Origin: Allopontixanthobacter sp034376665
Lineage (GTDB): Bacteria > Pseudomonadota > Alphaproteobacteria > Sphingomonadales > Sphingomonadaceae
Reading direction: 5' to 3'
NCBI RefSeq assembly: GCF_034376665.1
Contig: NZ_JAXMJI010000001.1
Coordinates: 1-64,000, forward strand
DNA: 64,000 nucleotides
Of this stretch, positions 55,066-63,074 are shown in pieces. The position numbers were made by a program, and so were the translations under genes. The notes beneath the pieces are model-generated. The model saw only the letters and a program-made list of their open reading frames with translations, had not been told where the DNA came from and searched no databases. Position 1 is the first letter of the stretch. Each line of letters starts with the position of its first letter.

Positions 55066-57255
55066 ATGAAATCCCACCTTCTGGCCGCCGTCGCGGCGAG
55101 CGCGCTGCTTGCAGGCTGCGCCACCACCAACCAGGTCGCTGATATGCCGATGACCGATAATGTCGCTGAAACCGCGATCCCCTCCGGCACAGGCTATTTT
55201 GCGAAGGCCAGCGACCTGCCGCTGCACGCACCCGATTTTTCGAAGATTTCCGACACCGATTACGCCCCGGCGTTCGATCAGGCGATGGAAATTCACAACG
55301 CCGAAATCGCCGCGATCGTGAACAATCCCGAAGCGCCGACTTTCGACAACACGATTGTCGCGCTGGAAACATCGGGCAAGATGCTGAACCGCGTCGCCAC
55401 CGTATTCTACGCGCTCACCGGCGCCAACACCAACGATACGCTGCAGGCGATCGATACCGAGGTCAGCCCGAAGCTGTCGGCGCATAGCGATGCGATCACC
55501 CTCAACCCGGAACTGTTTGCCCGGGTCAAGGCGGTCTATGACAACCGCGCTGCCATGAGCATGACGCCCGAAGACGCCAAGCTGCTGGAAGAAACCTACA
55601 AGGAAATGGTCCACGCTGGCGCGATGCTGACGCCGGACCAGAAGGAACGCGTCAAGGCAATCAACAGCCGCCTGTCCACGCTGACCACCGAATTCTCGCA
55701 GCGCCTGATCGAAGCGAACAAGGAAAACGCGCTGGTGGTCGATGACAAGGCGATGCTGGCCGGCCTGTCGGAAGCCGAAATTGCCGCCGCCGCCAAGACG
55801 GCCGCCGACCGCGGAATGCCGGGCAAATATGTCATCGCCTTGCAGAACACGACGCAGCAGCCGATCCTGCCGAGCATGGAAAACCGCGCCCTGCGGGAAA
55901 AACTGTTCAAGCAGAGTATCCACCGGGCGGACCAGGGCGGTGCGAACGATACCCGCGCGCTGATTGCCGAAGTGGCGAAACTCCGGGCCGAGAAAGCCGC
56001 GCTGTTCGGCCAGCCTGACTGGGCAACCTACGCGATGTACGACCGGATGGCGCAGAACCCGAAAACCGCGATCGATTTCATGAATGCAATGGTCCCCGCC
56101 CTCGCCGCCACGCAGCGCGCCGAAGCGGCCGCGCTCAACGCCGAAATCAAGGCATCGGGCGGCGATTTCACCGTCAAGCCGTGGGATTGGGATCGTTATG
56201 CGGAGAAAGTTCGCATGGCGAAATACGACCTCGATGAAAGCGCGGTGAAACCGTATTTCGAGGTTACCCGCACGCTGGAAGACGGCGTGTTCTTCATGGC
56301 GGAAAAGCTGTACGGCGTGACCTTCGAAAAGCGCACCGATCTGCCGGTCTATCATCCCGACGTGACGACCTATACCGTGTTCGACAAGGACAAGAGCCTG
56401 CTCGGCATATTCTATTTCGATCCGTTCCAGCGCGATAACAAGCGCGGCGGAGCGTGGATGTCGAACTTCGTCGAACAGTCGCATCTGTATGGCACCAAGC
56501 CGGTGATCTACAATGTGCTCAACATCCCCAAAGCACCTGAGGGCGAGCCGCAACTGGTCAGCTTCGACAATGTCGAAACGATGTTCCACGAATTCGGCCA
56601 TGCGCTGCACGGGTTCTTCGCGGACCAGAAATACGCCAGCCTCTCGGGCACCGCCACGGCGCGCGATTTCGTCGAATATCCCAGCCAGGTCCATGAAATG
56701 TGGGCCTCCGATCCTGCAGTGCTGGCCAATTACGCCAGGCATCACGAAACCGGCGAGGTGATTCCGGGCGAGCTTATCGCCAAGATCGAAGCGGCGTCGA
56801 AATTCAACCAGGGCTATGCGCTGGGCGAAACGATGGAAGCCGCGCTGCTCGACATGAAGTGGCATTCGCTGAGCCCGCAGGAAGCTGCGGCAATCGATAC
56901 GCCGGAGAAGGTCGACGCCTTCGAACGCAAGTCGCTTACCGAACTCGGCCTCGAAGTCGAATTGGTGCCGCCGCGTTACCGCAGCAGCTATTTCAGCCAC
57001 ATCTTCTCCGACCCGACCGGCTATTCGGCCGGGTATTATTCCTATCTGTGGACCGAGATGCTGGACCGCGACAGCCGCAAATGGTTCCGCGAAAATGGCG
57101 GTCTGACCCGCGCGAATGGCGACCATTACCGCGCCACCGTGCTCAGCCGCGGCGGGACGATGGATTACTTCGAAATGTTCCGCAATTTCGCCGGGCGCGA
57201 ACCGGATGTCACCCCGATGCTGGAAGCCCGCGGACTGGTCGAACCAGTCAAATAA
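55066..57255 (+). CDS. M3-family metallopeptidase lipoprotein (dipeptidyl carboxypeptidase-like)
   Basis: A 729-residue zinc peptidase of the thimet-oligopeptidase family, close to Dcp. The start MKSHLLAAVAASALLAGC gives a lipoprotein signal, so it is placed in the periplasm. The zinc site is HEFGH in FHEFGHALHGFF with the third ligand E in EYPSQVHEMW. Dcp removes C-terminal dipeptides and helps recycle peptides. TTGGAG lies upstream of the ATG at 55066, 11 codons after the frame opens. It is a single gene followed by a strong hairpin. Confidence 0.93.
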   Translation: MKSHLLAAVAASALLAGCATTNQVADMPMTDNVAETAIPSGTGYFAKASDLPLHAPDFSKISDTDYAPAFDQAMEIHNAEIAAIVNNPEAPTFDNTIVALETSGKMLNRVATVFYALTGANTNDTLQAIDTEVSPKLSAHSDAITLNPELFARVKAVYDNRAAMSMTPEDAKLLEETYKEMVHAGAMLTPDQKERVKAINSRLSTLTTEFSQRLIEANKENALVVDDKAMLAGLSEAEIAAAAKTAADRGMPGKYVIALQNTTQQPILPSMENRALREKLFKQSIHRADQGGANDTRALIAEVAKLRAEKAALFGQPDWATYAMYDRMAQNPKTAIDFMNAMVPALAATQRAEAAALNAEIKASGGDFTVKPWDWDRYAEKVRMAKYDLDESAVKPYFEVTRTLEDGVFFMAEKLYGVTFEKRTDLPVYHPDVTTYTVFDKDKSLLGIFYFDPFQRDNKRGGAWMSNFVEQSHLYGTKPVIYNVLNIPKAPEGEPQLVSFDNVETMFHEFGHALHGFFADQKYASLSGTATARDFVEYPSQVHEMWASDPAVLANYARHHETGEVIPGELIAKIEAASKFNQGYALGETMEAALLDMKWHSLSPQEAAAIDTPEKVDAFERKSLTELGLEVELVPPRYRSSYFSHIFSDPTGYSAGYYSYLWTEMLDRDSRKWFRENGGLTRANGDHYRATVLSRGGTMDYFEMFRNFAGREPDVTPMLEARGLVEPVK

Positions 57256-57274
57256 GGCAGACCCGCAAATCAAT

Positions 57275-57309
57275 GACCGGCTCAAGGCGCAATTGCACTT
57301 GAGCCGGTC
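57275..57309. terminator. Hairpin between convergent genes
   Basis: A perfect 12-bp stem GACCGGCTCAAG with CTTGAGCCGGTC around an 11-base loop. No long T-run follows, so it may serve as a weak terminator for both flanking genes. Confidence 0.6.
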
Positions 57310-57339
57310 GTTGGGCTTATTCGTCAGGCTTGGTTTTCG

Positions 57340-57834
57340 TCAGGCGACGTCTCCGTCTGGCATAGTCACGAATAATGCGATTAGCCCGATCATTGCGAAA
57401 TATCTGAACGCTGCACCAAGTGCTGCTTCACGCAATGCTTCCGATCTCCATAATTCGAACCATGTTTCGGCAATCACGATCCAGCCTGTAAAAAGCATGA
57501 ACATCGCAACACCGCAGCCAGCCAGCGCGTAGGCCTTCGCTTTCGCGAAAGACGCGGAATCGTTGTCGTACGCGCCCCACATCTTCCAGGTGCCGGCAAA
57601 ACAAAGAAGCGCAAAAAGCCCTTTCAGAACCACAATATACAGCGCGCCTGCGGTAATTATCGCGGAGTTGTTGGTGGCGCGCCAGCTTTCAGCGCCCCCC
57701 TCGAATGTGGACATCGAAGTTGTCGCAGCCAGGGCGCCGATCGTTCCTTCCCAGTCCGTCAAATTCCCGATTACGCCCAGCAGTCCGAACATAGCAACAC
57801 TCAGGACCAGCAATATCTTGATAATTCGCAGCAT
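57340..57834 (-). CDS. DUF2165 family membrane protein
   Basis: A 164-residue inner-membrane protein with four helices: IIKILLVLSVAMFGLLGVIGN, GALYIVVLKGLFALLCFAG, LAGCGVAMFMLFTGWIVI and FRYFAMIGLIALFVTM. The pattern fits the DUF2165 family, whose role is unknown. It is a stand-alone gene between the metallopeptidase and the cobalamin operon. Confidence 0.85.
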   Translation of the reverse strand: MLRIIKILLVLSVAMFGLLGVIGNLTDWEGTIGALAATTSMSTFEGGAESWRATNNSAIITAGALYIVVLKGLFALLCFAGTWKMWGAYDNDSASFAKAKAYALAGCGVAMFMLFTGWIVIAETWFELWRSEALREAALGAAFRYFAMIGLIALFVTMPDGDVA

Positions 57835-57903
57835 GATTTGTTCCCTCCTGACTGGCAGTCTAAGCCGAGCGAGGAAAAATCCAAACCCCCCAGGCCATCC
57901 CGA

Positions 57904-58635
57904 TCAGAAAGCAACCAGCGCACTGCCCCCAGGTCCTCCGACCCATTGCGACTGCACGCCCCACACCCGCGCGATCATTTCTGCCGACAGCGCCCGTTCC
58001 GGCGCTCCTTCCGCGACCACTGCTCCCTGATCGAGTACCAGCACGCGGTCCGCGTGGTTCATTGCCAGCGCCAGGTCATGCAGCACCAGAACTACGCCGA
58101 CGCCTTCGCCCGCAACATTGCGAAGATGGCGCAGCAATGTGAGCTGATGCCCGATATCGAGTGCGGCTAGTGGTTCGTCCGCCAATATCCACTGCGGTTC
58201 GCCTGCCAGCACCCGGGCAAGCAGCGCGCGCGCTTTCTCGCCGCCCGACAATTTCGAGATCGGCCGTGCTGCCAGCGCCCCGAGGTCCAGCGTCGCCATC
58301 GCCCGCTCGACCGGCTGCGTCGCGGTATCCCCGTGCGGCATCCTTCCCAGCGCGACCAGGCTGCGCACCGCGACATCCCACGCCACTTGCCCGTCCTGCG
58401 GCAGATAGCCGATCGCTTGCGCGCGGCGGCGCGGGTGCATCGCGGCGATCTCTGTTCCATCCAGGGTTACGTGGCCGAAATCGGGCGGCATCAACCCTGC
58501 CAACGCAGCCAGCAGTGTCGATTTACCAGCACCATTGGGGCCGCAGATGGCAGTTATCTCTCCCGGCTGGATCACAGCATCCACACCGCACAGCCGCGTG
58601 CCGATGGTCAACCGGTGTGCCTCAAGCTCCATCAT
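57904..58635 (-). CDS. btuD: Cobalamin ABC transporter ATP-binding protein
   Basis: The 243-residue ATPase that powers vitamin B12 import across the inner membrane. Walker A is GPNGAGKSTLLAALAG, the signature is SKLSGGEKARALLARVLAG, Walker B is WILADEPLAALD, and the H-loop is in VVLVLHDLALAMNHAD. It is the last gene of the riboswitch-controlled operon and overlaps btuC by four bases (ATGA). The start is the first of two adjacent ATGs. Hemin (HmuV) or iron-siderophore (FecE) ATPases look similar; the riboswitch settles B12. Confidence 0.9.
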   Translation of the reverse strand: MMELEAHRLTIGTRLCGVDAVIQPGEITAICGPNGAGKSTLLAALAGLMPPDFGHVTLDGTEIAAMHPRRRAQAIGYLPQDGQVAWDVAVRSLVALGRMPHGDTATQPVERAMATLDLGALAARPISKLSGGEKARALLARVLAGEPQWILADEPLAALDIGHQLTLLRHLRNVAGEGVGVVLVLHDLALAMNHADRVLVLDQGAVVAEGAPERALSAEMIARVWGVQSQWVGGPGGSALVAF

Positions 58636-59585
58636 GCCAGACCCCTCCGCATCCGCAGCAGCAGCCACAGGAAGAACGGCGCGCCGATCAGGCTGAGCGC
58701 GATGCTCAGCCGCAACTCGGTCATCAGCGGCAATATCCGCACCGTGCTGTCCGCCACCAGCACCAGGAGCGCCCCCGCAAGCGCGCTGGGCACGATCAGC
58801 TGGCTCGGCCGACGGTCGGTGAACGGGCGCACCAGATGCGGCACGATCAAGCCGACGAAGCCGACGATCCCGGCCACTGCCACGCCGCTGCCCACGGTCA
58901 GGCCGACGCCCGCGATCAGCCATGCCTGAAGAATACCGGGTCGCATCCCCATGGACCGCGCCGCCGCATCGCCGAGCGTCAGCGCATCTAGCCCGCGCCC
59001 CGTCATCAGCAGGCAGCCAATCCCGGCCAAGGTCAGCGGCGCGGCGATCCATACTTCGCGCCAGCTGCGGTCGGTCAGCGCGCCCATCAGCCAGGTGACG
59101 ATCTCGCTCATCGCGAAGGCGTTGGGGGCCATGCTGATCGCCAGGCTGGTCAGCGTACCCGCCAGGCTCGCGATCATCAGACCAGCGAGCGTGAACAGCG
59201 CAATGCCGCCCGTGCGCCCGGCGATCAGCGCCAGCAGCCCCATCCCCGCGCCCGCGCCGACCAGCGCGAACAACGGCAGCAACCACGCGCTGGCCGAATA
59301 GCCGAACCAGAAACTCGCCACCGCGCCCAGCGCCGCCATCGGCGCGATCCCGAACAGCCCCGGATCGGCCAGCGGATTGCGCAGATAGCCCTGCATCGCC
59401 GCCCCCGCCGCGCCGAGACCTGCCCCGATCACCAGCGCCAGCACCGATCGCGGCAAGCGCAGCTCGGCGAGGATTATTGCTGCGTTCGGGGTGATTGCGA
59501 AATCGAGCCACACCCGCCCGGCCAGCAGCGACAGCGGCAAGGTCAGCGCGATCAGGATCAGCAGGATGGGGATCGGGCGGGTCAT
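58632..59585 (-). CDS. btuC: Cobalamin ABC transporter permease
   Basis: A 317-residue FecCD/BtuC-type permease with about nine to ten helices (for example PRSVLALVIGAGLGAAGAAMQG and VAVAGIVGFVGLIVPHLVRPF). The conserved GxxGxxxQxxxxNPLADP segment AAGAAMQGYLRNPLADPGLFG is the BtuCD coupling region. The start at 59585 overlaps the btuF stop, and the stop overlaps btuD. It forms the channel for vitamin B12. Confidence 0.92.
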   Translation of the reverse strand: MTRPIPILLILIALTLPLSLLAGRVWLDFAITPNAAIILAELRLPRSVLALVIGAGLGAAGAAMQGYLRNPLADPGLFGIAPMAALGAVASFWFGYSASAWLLPLFALVGAGAGMGLLALIAGRTGGIALFTLAGLMIASLAGTLTSLAISMAPNAFAMSEIVTWLMGALTDRSWREVWIAAPLTLAGIGCLLMTGRGLDALTLGDAAARSMGMRPGILQAWLIAGVGLTVGSGVAVAGIVGFVGLIVPHLVRPFTDRRPSQLIVPSALAGALLVLVADSTVRILPLMTELRLSIALSLIGAPFFLWLLLRMRRGLA

Positions 59586-60616
59586 CGCTCGGCCCCGACG
59601 CCAACCCGCTTCCCCGCGAAGGCGGGGACCCACCCCGGCGATGTCTGGCCTTGCAGCACTGGGCCCCCGCCTTCGCGGGGGAGCAGGGAAGTTCGAATAT
59701 AATACAACCGCTCCATCGCCTTGATGATCGTCGGCCCGCCACAATAGAGCAGGCCCGGATCGAAGCCAGCGCGGCGCATATCCGGCAGCGCATCCAGCGC
59801 GGGGTGCAATTGCGCCCGTTCCTGCCCTGCGACCAGCAACAGTTGCGGCGGGCTCGCTATCACGTGTTCGAGGGAGAGGTAATCCGCCTGCCCCATTCCA
59901 ATCGCTGCGCTGTGGCTGGAAAAACCGGCGCGGCGGAGAAGCTCGCTGACCAGCGCACCCTCCCCCGGAACGATTCCGGATGGCTGCCATAGGACCGCCG
60001 GGATCGGCTCGGTGCCGGCAGGCGGGGTTGCTGCTGCCAGCGCCGCATCGATCTCCTCGATAAGCGTTACCCCGACCTCTGGCCTGCCCGCCAGCACGGC
60101 GAGGCGGCGGATCTGGGCGTCGCTTTCGTCAACACTGCTGGCGATCCCGAAGGTCTCAACCCGGATCCCGAGATCTTCCAGTCCCGCGCGGGTGGCCGGC
60201 GCCATGAAGGTGCTGGCGACGACCAGATCGGGCTTCAGCGCCAGCACTTCTTCCACCGTGCCGCCCGTCACGCCGAATTGCCGGGCGCGCGCCGCGTCCA
60301 TCGAACTGGCGCGCGGGTCGCGGCTGTACTGCGACAGGGCCAGTATCTGCTGCGGCCCGGCGACTTGCGCCAGAATGGCATCGGTGCAGGGATTGAGGCT
60401 GACGATGGTGGGTTGAGCGATGGTTGGCCCGGCACTGCTTGGCTGTGCTATTTCTGGAGAGGCCTCCCCGCAACCCGCCACCAACAGTGTCAAAATCATA
60501 ACCCGCTTTCCCGCGCAGGCGGGAACCCATTGGGCGAAGTGTTTCCTTGCCGGTCTGGGCCCCCGCCTGCGCGGGGGAGCGGGAGAGGCAGCAAACAAGG
60601 CGCGCCAATGGCTCAC
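59582..60616 (-). CDS. btuF: Cobalamin ABC transporter substrate-binding lipoprotein, with two in-frame repeats
   Basis: The periplasmic binding protein that delivers B12 to BtuC. The core (TIVSLNPCTDAILAQVAGP to YCGGPTIIKAMERLYY) fits the BtuF/FepB fold with the lipobox LVAGC. The start is a GTG at 60616 overlapping the btuB stop; it encodes MSHWRALFAAS, then 27 residues from a palindromic element (PAPPRRRGPRPARKH...CAGKR), then VMILTLLVAGC. Removing the element gives a normal lipoprotein signal, MSHWRALFAAS-VMILTLLVAGC. A second copy sits at the C-terminus (LLPREGGGPV...GWVPAFAGKR). An alternative start at 60500 would leave a very short signal. Confidence 0.88.
   Translation of the reverse strand: MSHWRALFAASPAPPRRRGPRPARKHFAQWVPACAGKRVMILTLLVAGCGEASPEIAQPSSAGPTIAQPTIVSLNPCTDAILAQVAGPQQILALSQYSRDPRASSMDAARARQFGVTGGTVEEVLALKPDLVVASTFMAPATRAGLEDLGIRVETFGIASSVDESDAQIRRLAVLAGRPEVGVTLIEEIDAALAAATPPAGTEPIPAVLWQPSGIVPGEGALVSELLRRAGFSSHSAAIGMGQADYLSLEHVIASPPQLLLVAGQERAQLHPALDALPDMRRAGFDPGLLYCGGPTIIKAMERLYYIRTSLLPREGGGPVLQGQTSPGWVPAFAGKRVGVGAER
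59605..59690. repeat. Palindromic element, copy 1, at the 3' end of btuF
   Basis: ACCCGCTTCCCCGCGAAGGC then GGGGACCCA...CTGGGCCCCCGCCTTCGCGGGG. Its outer halves are inverted repeats of a CCGCGAAGGCGG core. It encodes the last ~30 residues of BtuF in frame. Confidence 0.75.
60501..60586. repeat. Palindromic element, copy 2, inside the btuF signal sequence
   Basis: ACCCGCTTTCCCGCGCAGGC then GGGAACCCA...CTGGGCCCCCGCCTGCGCGGGG, the same ~86-base unit as copy 1, about 80% identical with the same arrangement and orientation. It lies in frame between the charged and hydrophobic parts of the signal peptide. Confidence 0.75.
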
Positions 60617-62541
60617 ATCGCGGCCCTGACACCTGCGAACACGCCGCGCCCCGCCGTGCCGAAACCGGCGGCGGTCTGGTAGTGTTCATCCCACACATTT
60701 TCGACCCGGCCGAACAATTCGAATGTGTCGGTGACTTGCCAGCTGGCCCGGAGGTCGAGCACCGCATAGCCGCCAATCCGGACACTGCCCGCCGCATCGT
60801 CGAAACTGCGCGACACTAGCCGGAAATCCCCGCCGAACCGGAAATCCTGCGGCGTCCAGTCGGCAGACAGGGTCGCCGCATGGCGCGGCCGCCGGGCCAA
60901 TGAGTTCCCTTCGTTTGCCGATCCGCTGGTGCGGTTTTCCGTATCGATGAAGGCATAGACGGCGCGCGCCGCGAGATCATCGGAAATGGCCATGCCGCCT
61001 TCGACCTCCACCCCCTGCGCACGGGTCAATCTAATGTTCTGATAGGTGCCGAAGGGACGATCCGTGCAGATCGCATCGGCCATCCCGGAACAGGAGATGA
61101 AATCGATCTGGTTTTCGCTGTCGCGGCGGAAGATCGACAGGGCAAGAAACTCGTCCAGATTGCGGTCGCCGTAATCCAGCCCGACGTCAAAACTGGTGCT
61201 GCGCTCCGCTGCCAGTGTCTGATTGCCGAAATCGGAAAACAGCTGGAACAGTGTGGGGGCCTTGAAACCCTCGCCGAAACTGGTGCGCAGCCGCCAATCG
61301 GAACCCAGCTCAAAGGCGGCATCCGCGCCGAAGGTTACCGCGCTGCCGAAACGGCTGTGATCGTCCAGGCGCGCCCCGGCGTTGATCAGGAATTTCCCTT
61401 CGTGATCGAAGCTCAACTGACCATAGGCGCCGCCGATATTGGCCCTCTTCTCGGTATCGAAGGTGGATGAAAAGCGGGTCCTTTCGTACTCGCCGCCCAG
61501 CCGCAGGGAAAATGCGCGGTCCAGATCCCATTTGCTGCGGAGTTCGGCGCGTTCACTGCGGCCATCGGTACTGAACGATGGGTCCGCGCCAGACAGCGGA
61601 TCGAAGCTGTCCCGTTCGATATCCGCGAAGGACAGGCTGGCCACAACCGACACATCGTCGAAGCTCAACTCCGCGCCGGTCAGGGCGAAAAATTCCCGCG
61701 TGTCCTGATATTCGGCGGTGTCTGCAAGCGTAAACAGGGGCGCGGGAAAGCCGTCGATATCGAGCCGTCCATCGCTGTACCGGGCGGATCCTATCAGGCT
61801 CACCTGGTGGTTGATATCCAGCCTGCCGCGCCCGCCGATCTGCCATTGGCGGAACCCGTCCGGTTCGGTGCCACTTGCGGCCGTGGAAAAGCCGTCCGTC
61901 CTGAAATATCCGCCATCGAATGCCAGTGACCCGGCGTCGCTCGACAGGCCCCCGCTGGCCCGCCCGTAGAAACTGCCCCGCGCACCATATTCAGCCGAAA
62001 AAGAGAGATCGTCCGCCTGCGCCGAAGTTACCGCCAAGACGCCGCCAATTGCCTGGCTGCCCCAGATCACGCTGTTGGAGCCGCGCAGCAACTCCAGCTT
62101 CGAAATCGCGCCCGGCAGCAGGTTTCCGAAATCAAACCCTCCGCCCGGCGATGCCCGGTCTGCCACCCTCACGCCGTCGATCACGACCAGCAATTGTTCC
62201 GCCTCCGCGCCGCGGACACGAACGCCGGTGAAACCGCCCACGCCGCCGTTGCGGCTGATGGTGACGCCGGGCGTACGCTGTAGGATGCGGGTCAGGTCCG
62301 GACCCTGGACGGAATCGATTTCAGCCTTGCCGATAATGCTGACCGGCTGCCCGGTGGCAGTAATCCGGTCATTCATTCCGCTGGCCACCACGGTGATATA
62401 GGTATCGCGGATGCGGTGCGTCAGGACGATCGATTCATCTCCCGCATCCTCCTCCGCGAGAGCAGGATCGGCCACCTCCTGCGCCGCCAAGGGCACCGAG
62501 TAACACAAGGAACAACCAAGCAATAACAGATATCTGGACAT
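60613..62541 (-). CDS. btuB: TonB-dependent cobalamin receptor
   Basis: A 642-residue outer-membrane receptor of the BtuB type. A signal peptide (MSRYLLLLGCSLCYSVPLAAQ) is followed by the plug domain (ITATGQPVSIIGKAEIDSVQG, TRILQRTPGVTISRNGGVG, FTGVRVRGAEAEQLLVVIDG) and a 22-strand barrel ending in NVWDEHYQTAAGFGTAGRGVFAGVRAAM. It imports B12 with TonB energy. GGAGGTG lies just before the ATG at 62541. It is the first gene of the btuBFCD operon, and the riboswitch lies about 100 bases upstream. Confidence 0.93.
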   Translation of the reverse strand: MSRYLLLLGCSLCYSVPLAAQEVADPALAEEDAGDESIVLTHRIRDTYITVVASGMNDRITATGQPVSIIGKAEIDSVQGPDLTRILQRTPGVTISRNGGVGGFTGVRVRGAEAEQLLVVIDGVRVADRASPGGGFDFGNLLPGAISKLELLRGSNSVIWGSQAIGGVLAVTSAQADDLSFSAEYGARGSFYGRASGGLSSDAGSLAFDGGYFRTDGFSTAASGTEPDGFRQWQIGGRGRLDINHQVSLIGSARYSDGRLDIDGFPAPLFTLADTAEYQDTREFFALTGAELSFDDVSVVASLSFADIERDSFDPLSGADPSFSTDGRSERAELRSKWDLDRAFSLRLGGEYERTRFSSTFDTEKRANIGGAYGQLSFDHEGKFLINAGARLDDHSRFGSAVTFGADAAFELGSDWRLRTSFGEGFKAPTLFQLFSDFGNQTLAAERSTSFDVGLDYGDRNLDEFLALSIFRRDSENQIDFISCSGMADAICTDRPFGTYQNIRLTRAQGVEVEGGMAISDDLAARAVYAFIDTENRTSGSANEGNSLARRPRHAATLSADWTPQDFRFGGDFRLVSRSFDDAAGSVRIGGYAVLDLRASWQVTDTFELFGRVENVWDEHYQTAAGFGTAGRGVFAGVRAAM

Positions 62542-62641
62542 AACACCTCCGAAACAAGCGACATAAATGTCGCTCACAACGGAAGGGACGCCGGGCGCGC
62601 CGATCCATCTGCCTCCGACACACCCCGTCCGGCGGCTGAAC

Positions 62642-62826
62642 GACCGAACATGGGCAGGTCTCCTGGCTCCCGGATCAGCATCTGCGCCCCGCCTTCCCGG
62701 CATCCGCGAACGAACCCCAGTGGCATTATGGAGCGCAAACTCCCCGGTCACAGTTGCGGGGGCAGCGCGAGGTTCGGGGACATCCCCTCACTCGCTTCCC
62801 TCTTAGGCCCGCGCGGTATGTTTTGG
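62642..62826 (-). promoter_or_regulatory. Cobalamin riboswitch
   Basis: On the minus strand the leader shows the conserved cobalamin-riboswitch parts in order: GGGAAGCGAGTGAGG, GCGCTGCCCCCGCAACTGTGA, ATGCCACTGGGG, GGGAAGGCGGGG and the B12 box AGCCAGGAGACCTGCC (62653-62668 on the + strand). It lies directly upstream of the btuB start, and binding of adenosylcobalamin is expected to reduce expression. The boundaries are estimates. Confidence 0.93.
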
Positions 62827-63074
62827 CGCGGACAACCCATGACGTAGGCTGACGGATAGGCCTGCCGCAGGCAGATCGCAAGGCCCGTTTATGGCGGGTT
62901 TGTCGTCCGATCAGGATCTTCACCATCCGCCTTAACCGTGCCGCCGATTGTGTGCCGCAAAAGGACAGCGCGGAGGCTCGCATCGCCCGGCGGCAGTCTG
63001 GATGCTACGCGCCGGACCCACGGCAACGCCAATCTGCGCAAGCCGCATTGCAAGCGAGAGTTTTCCTGTCCCCA

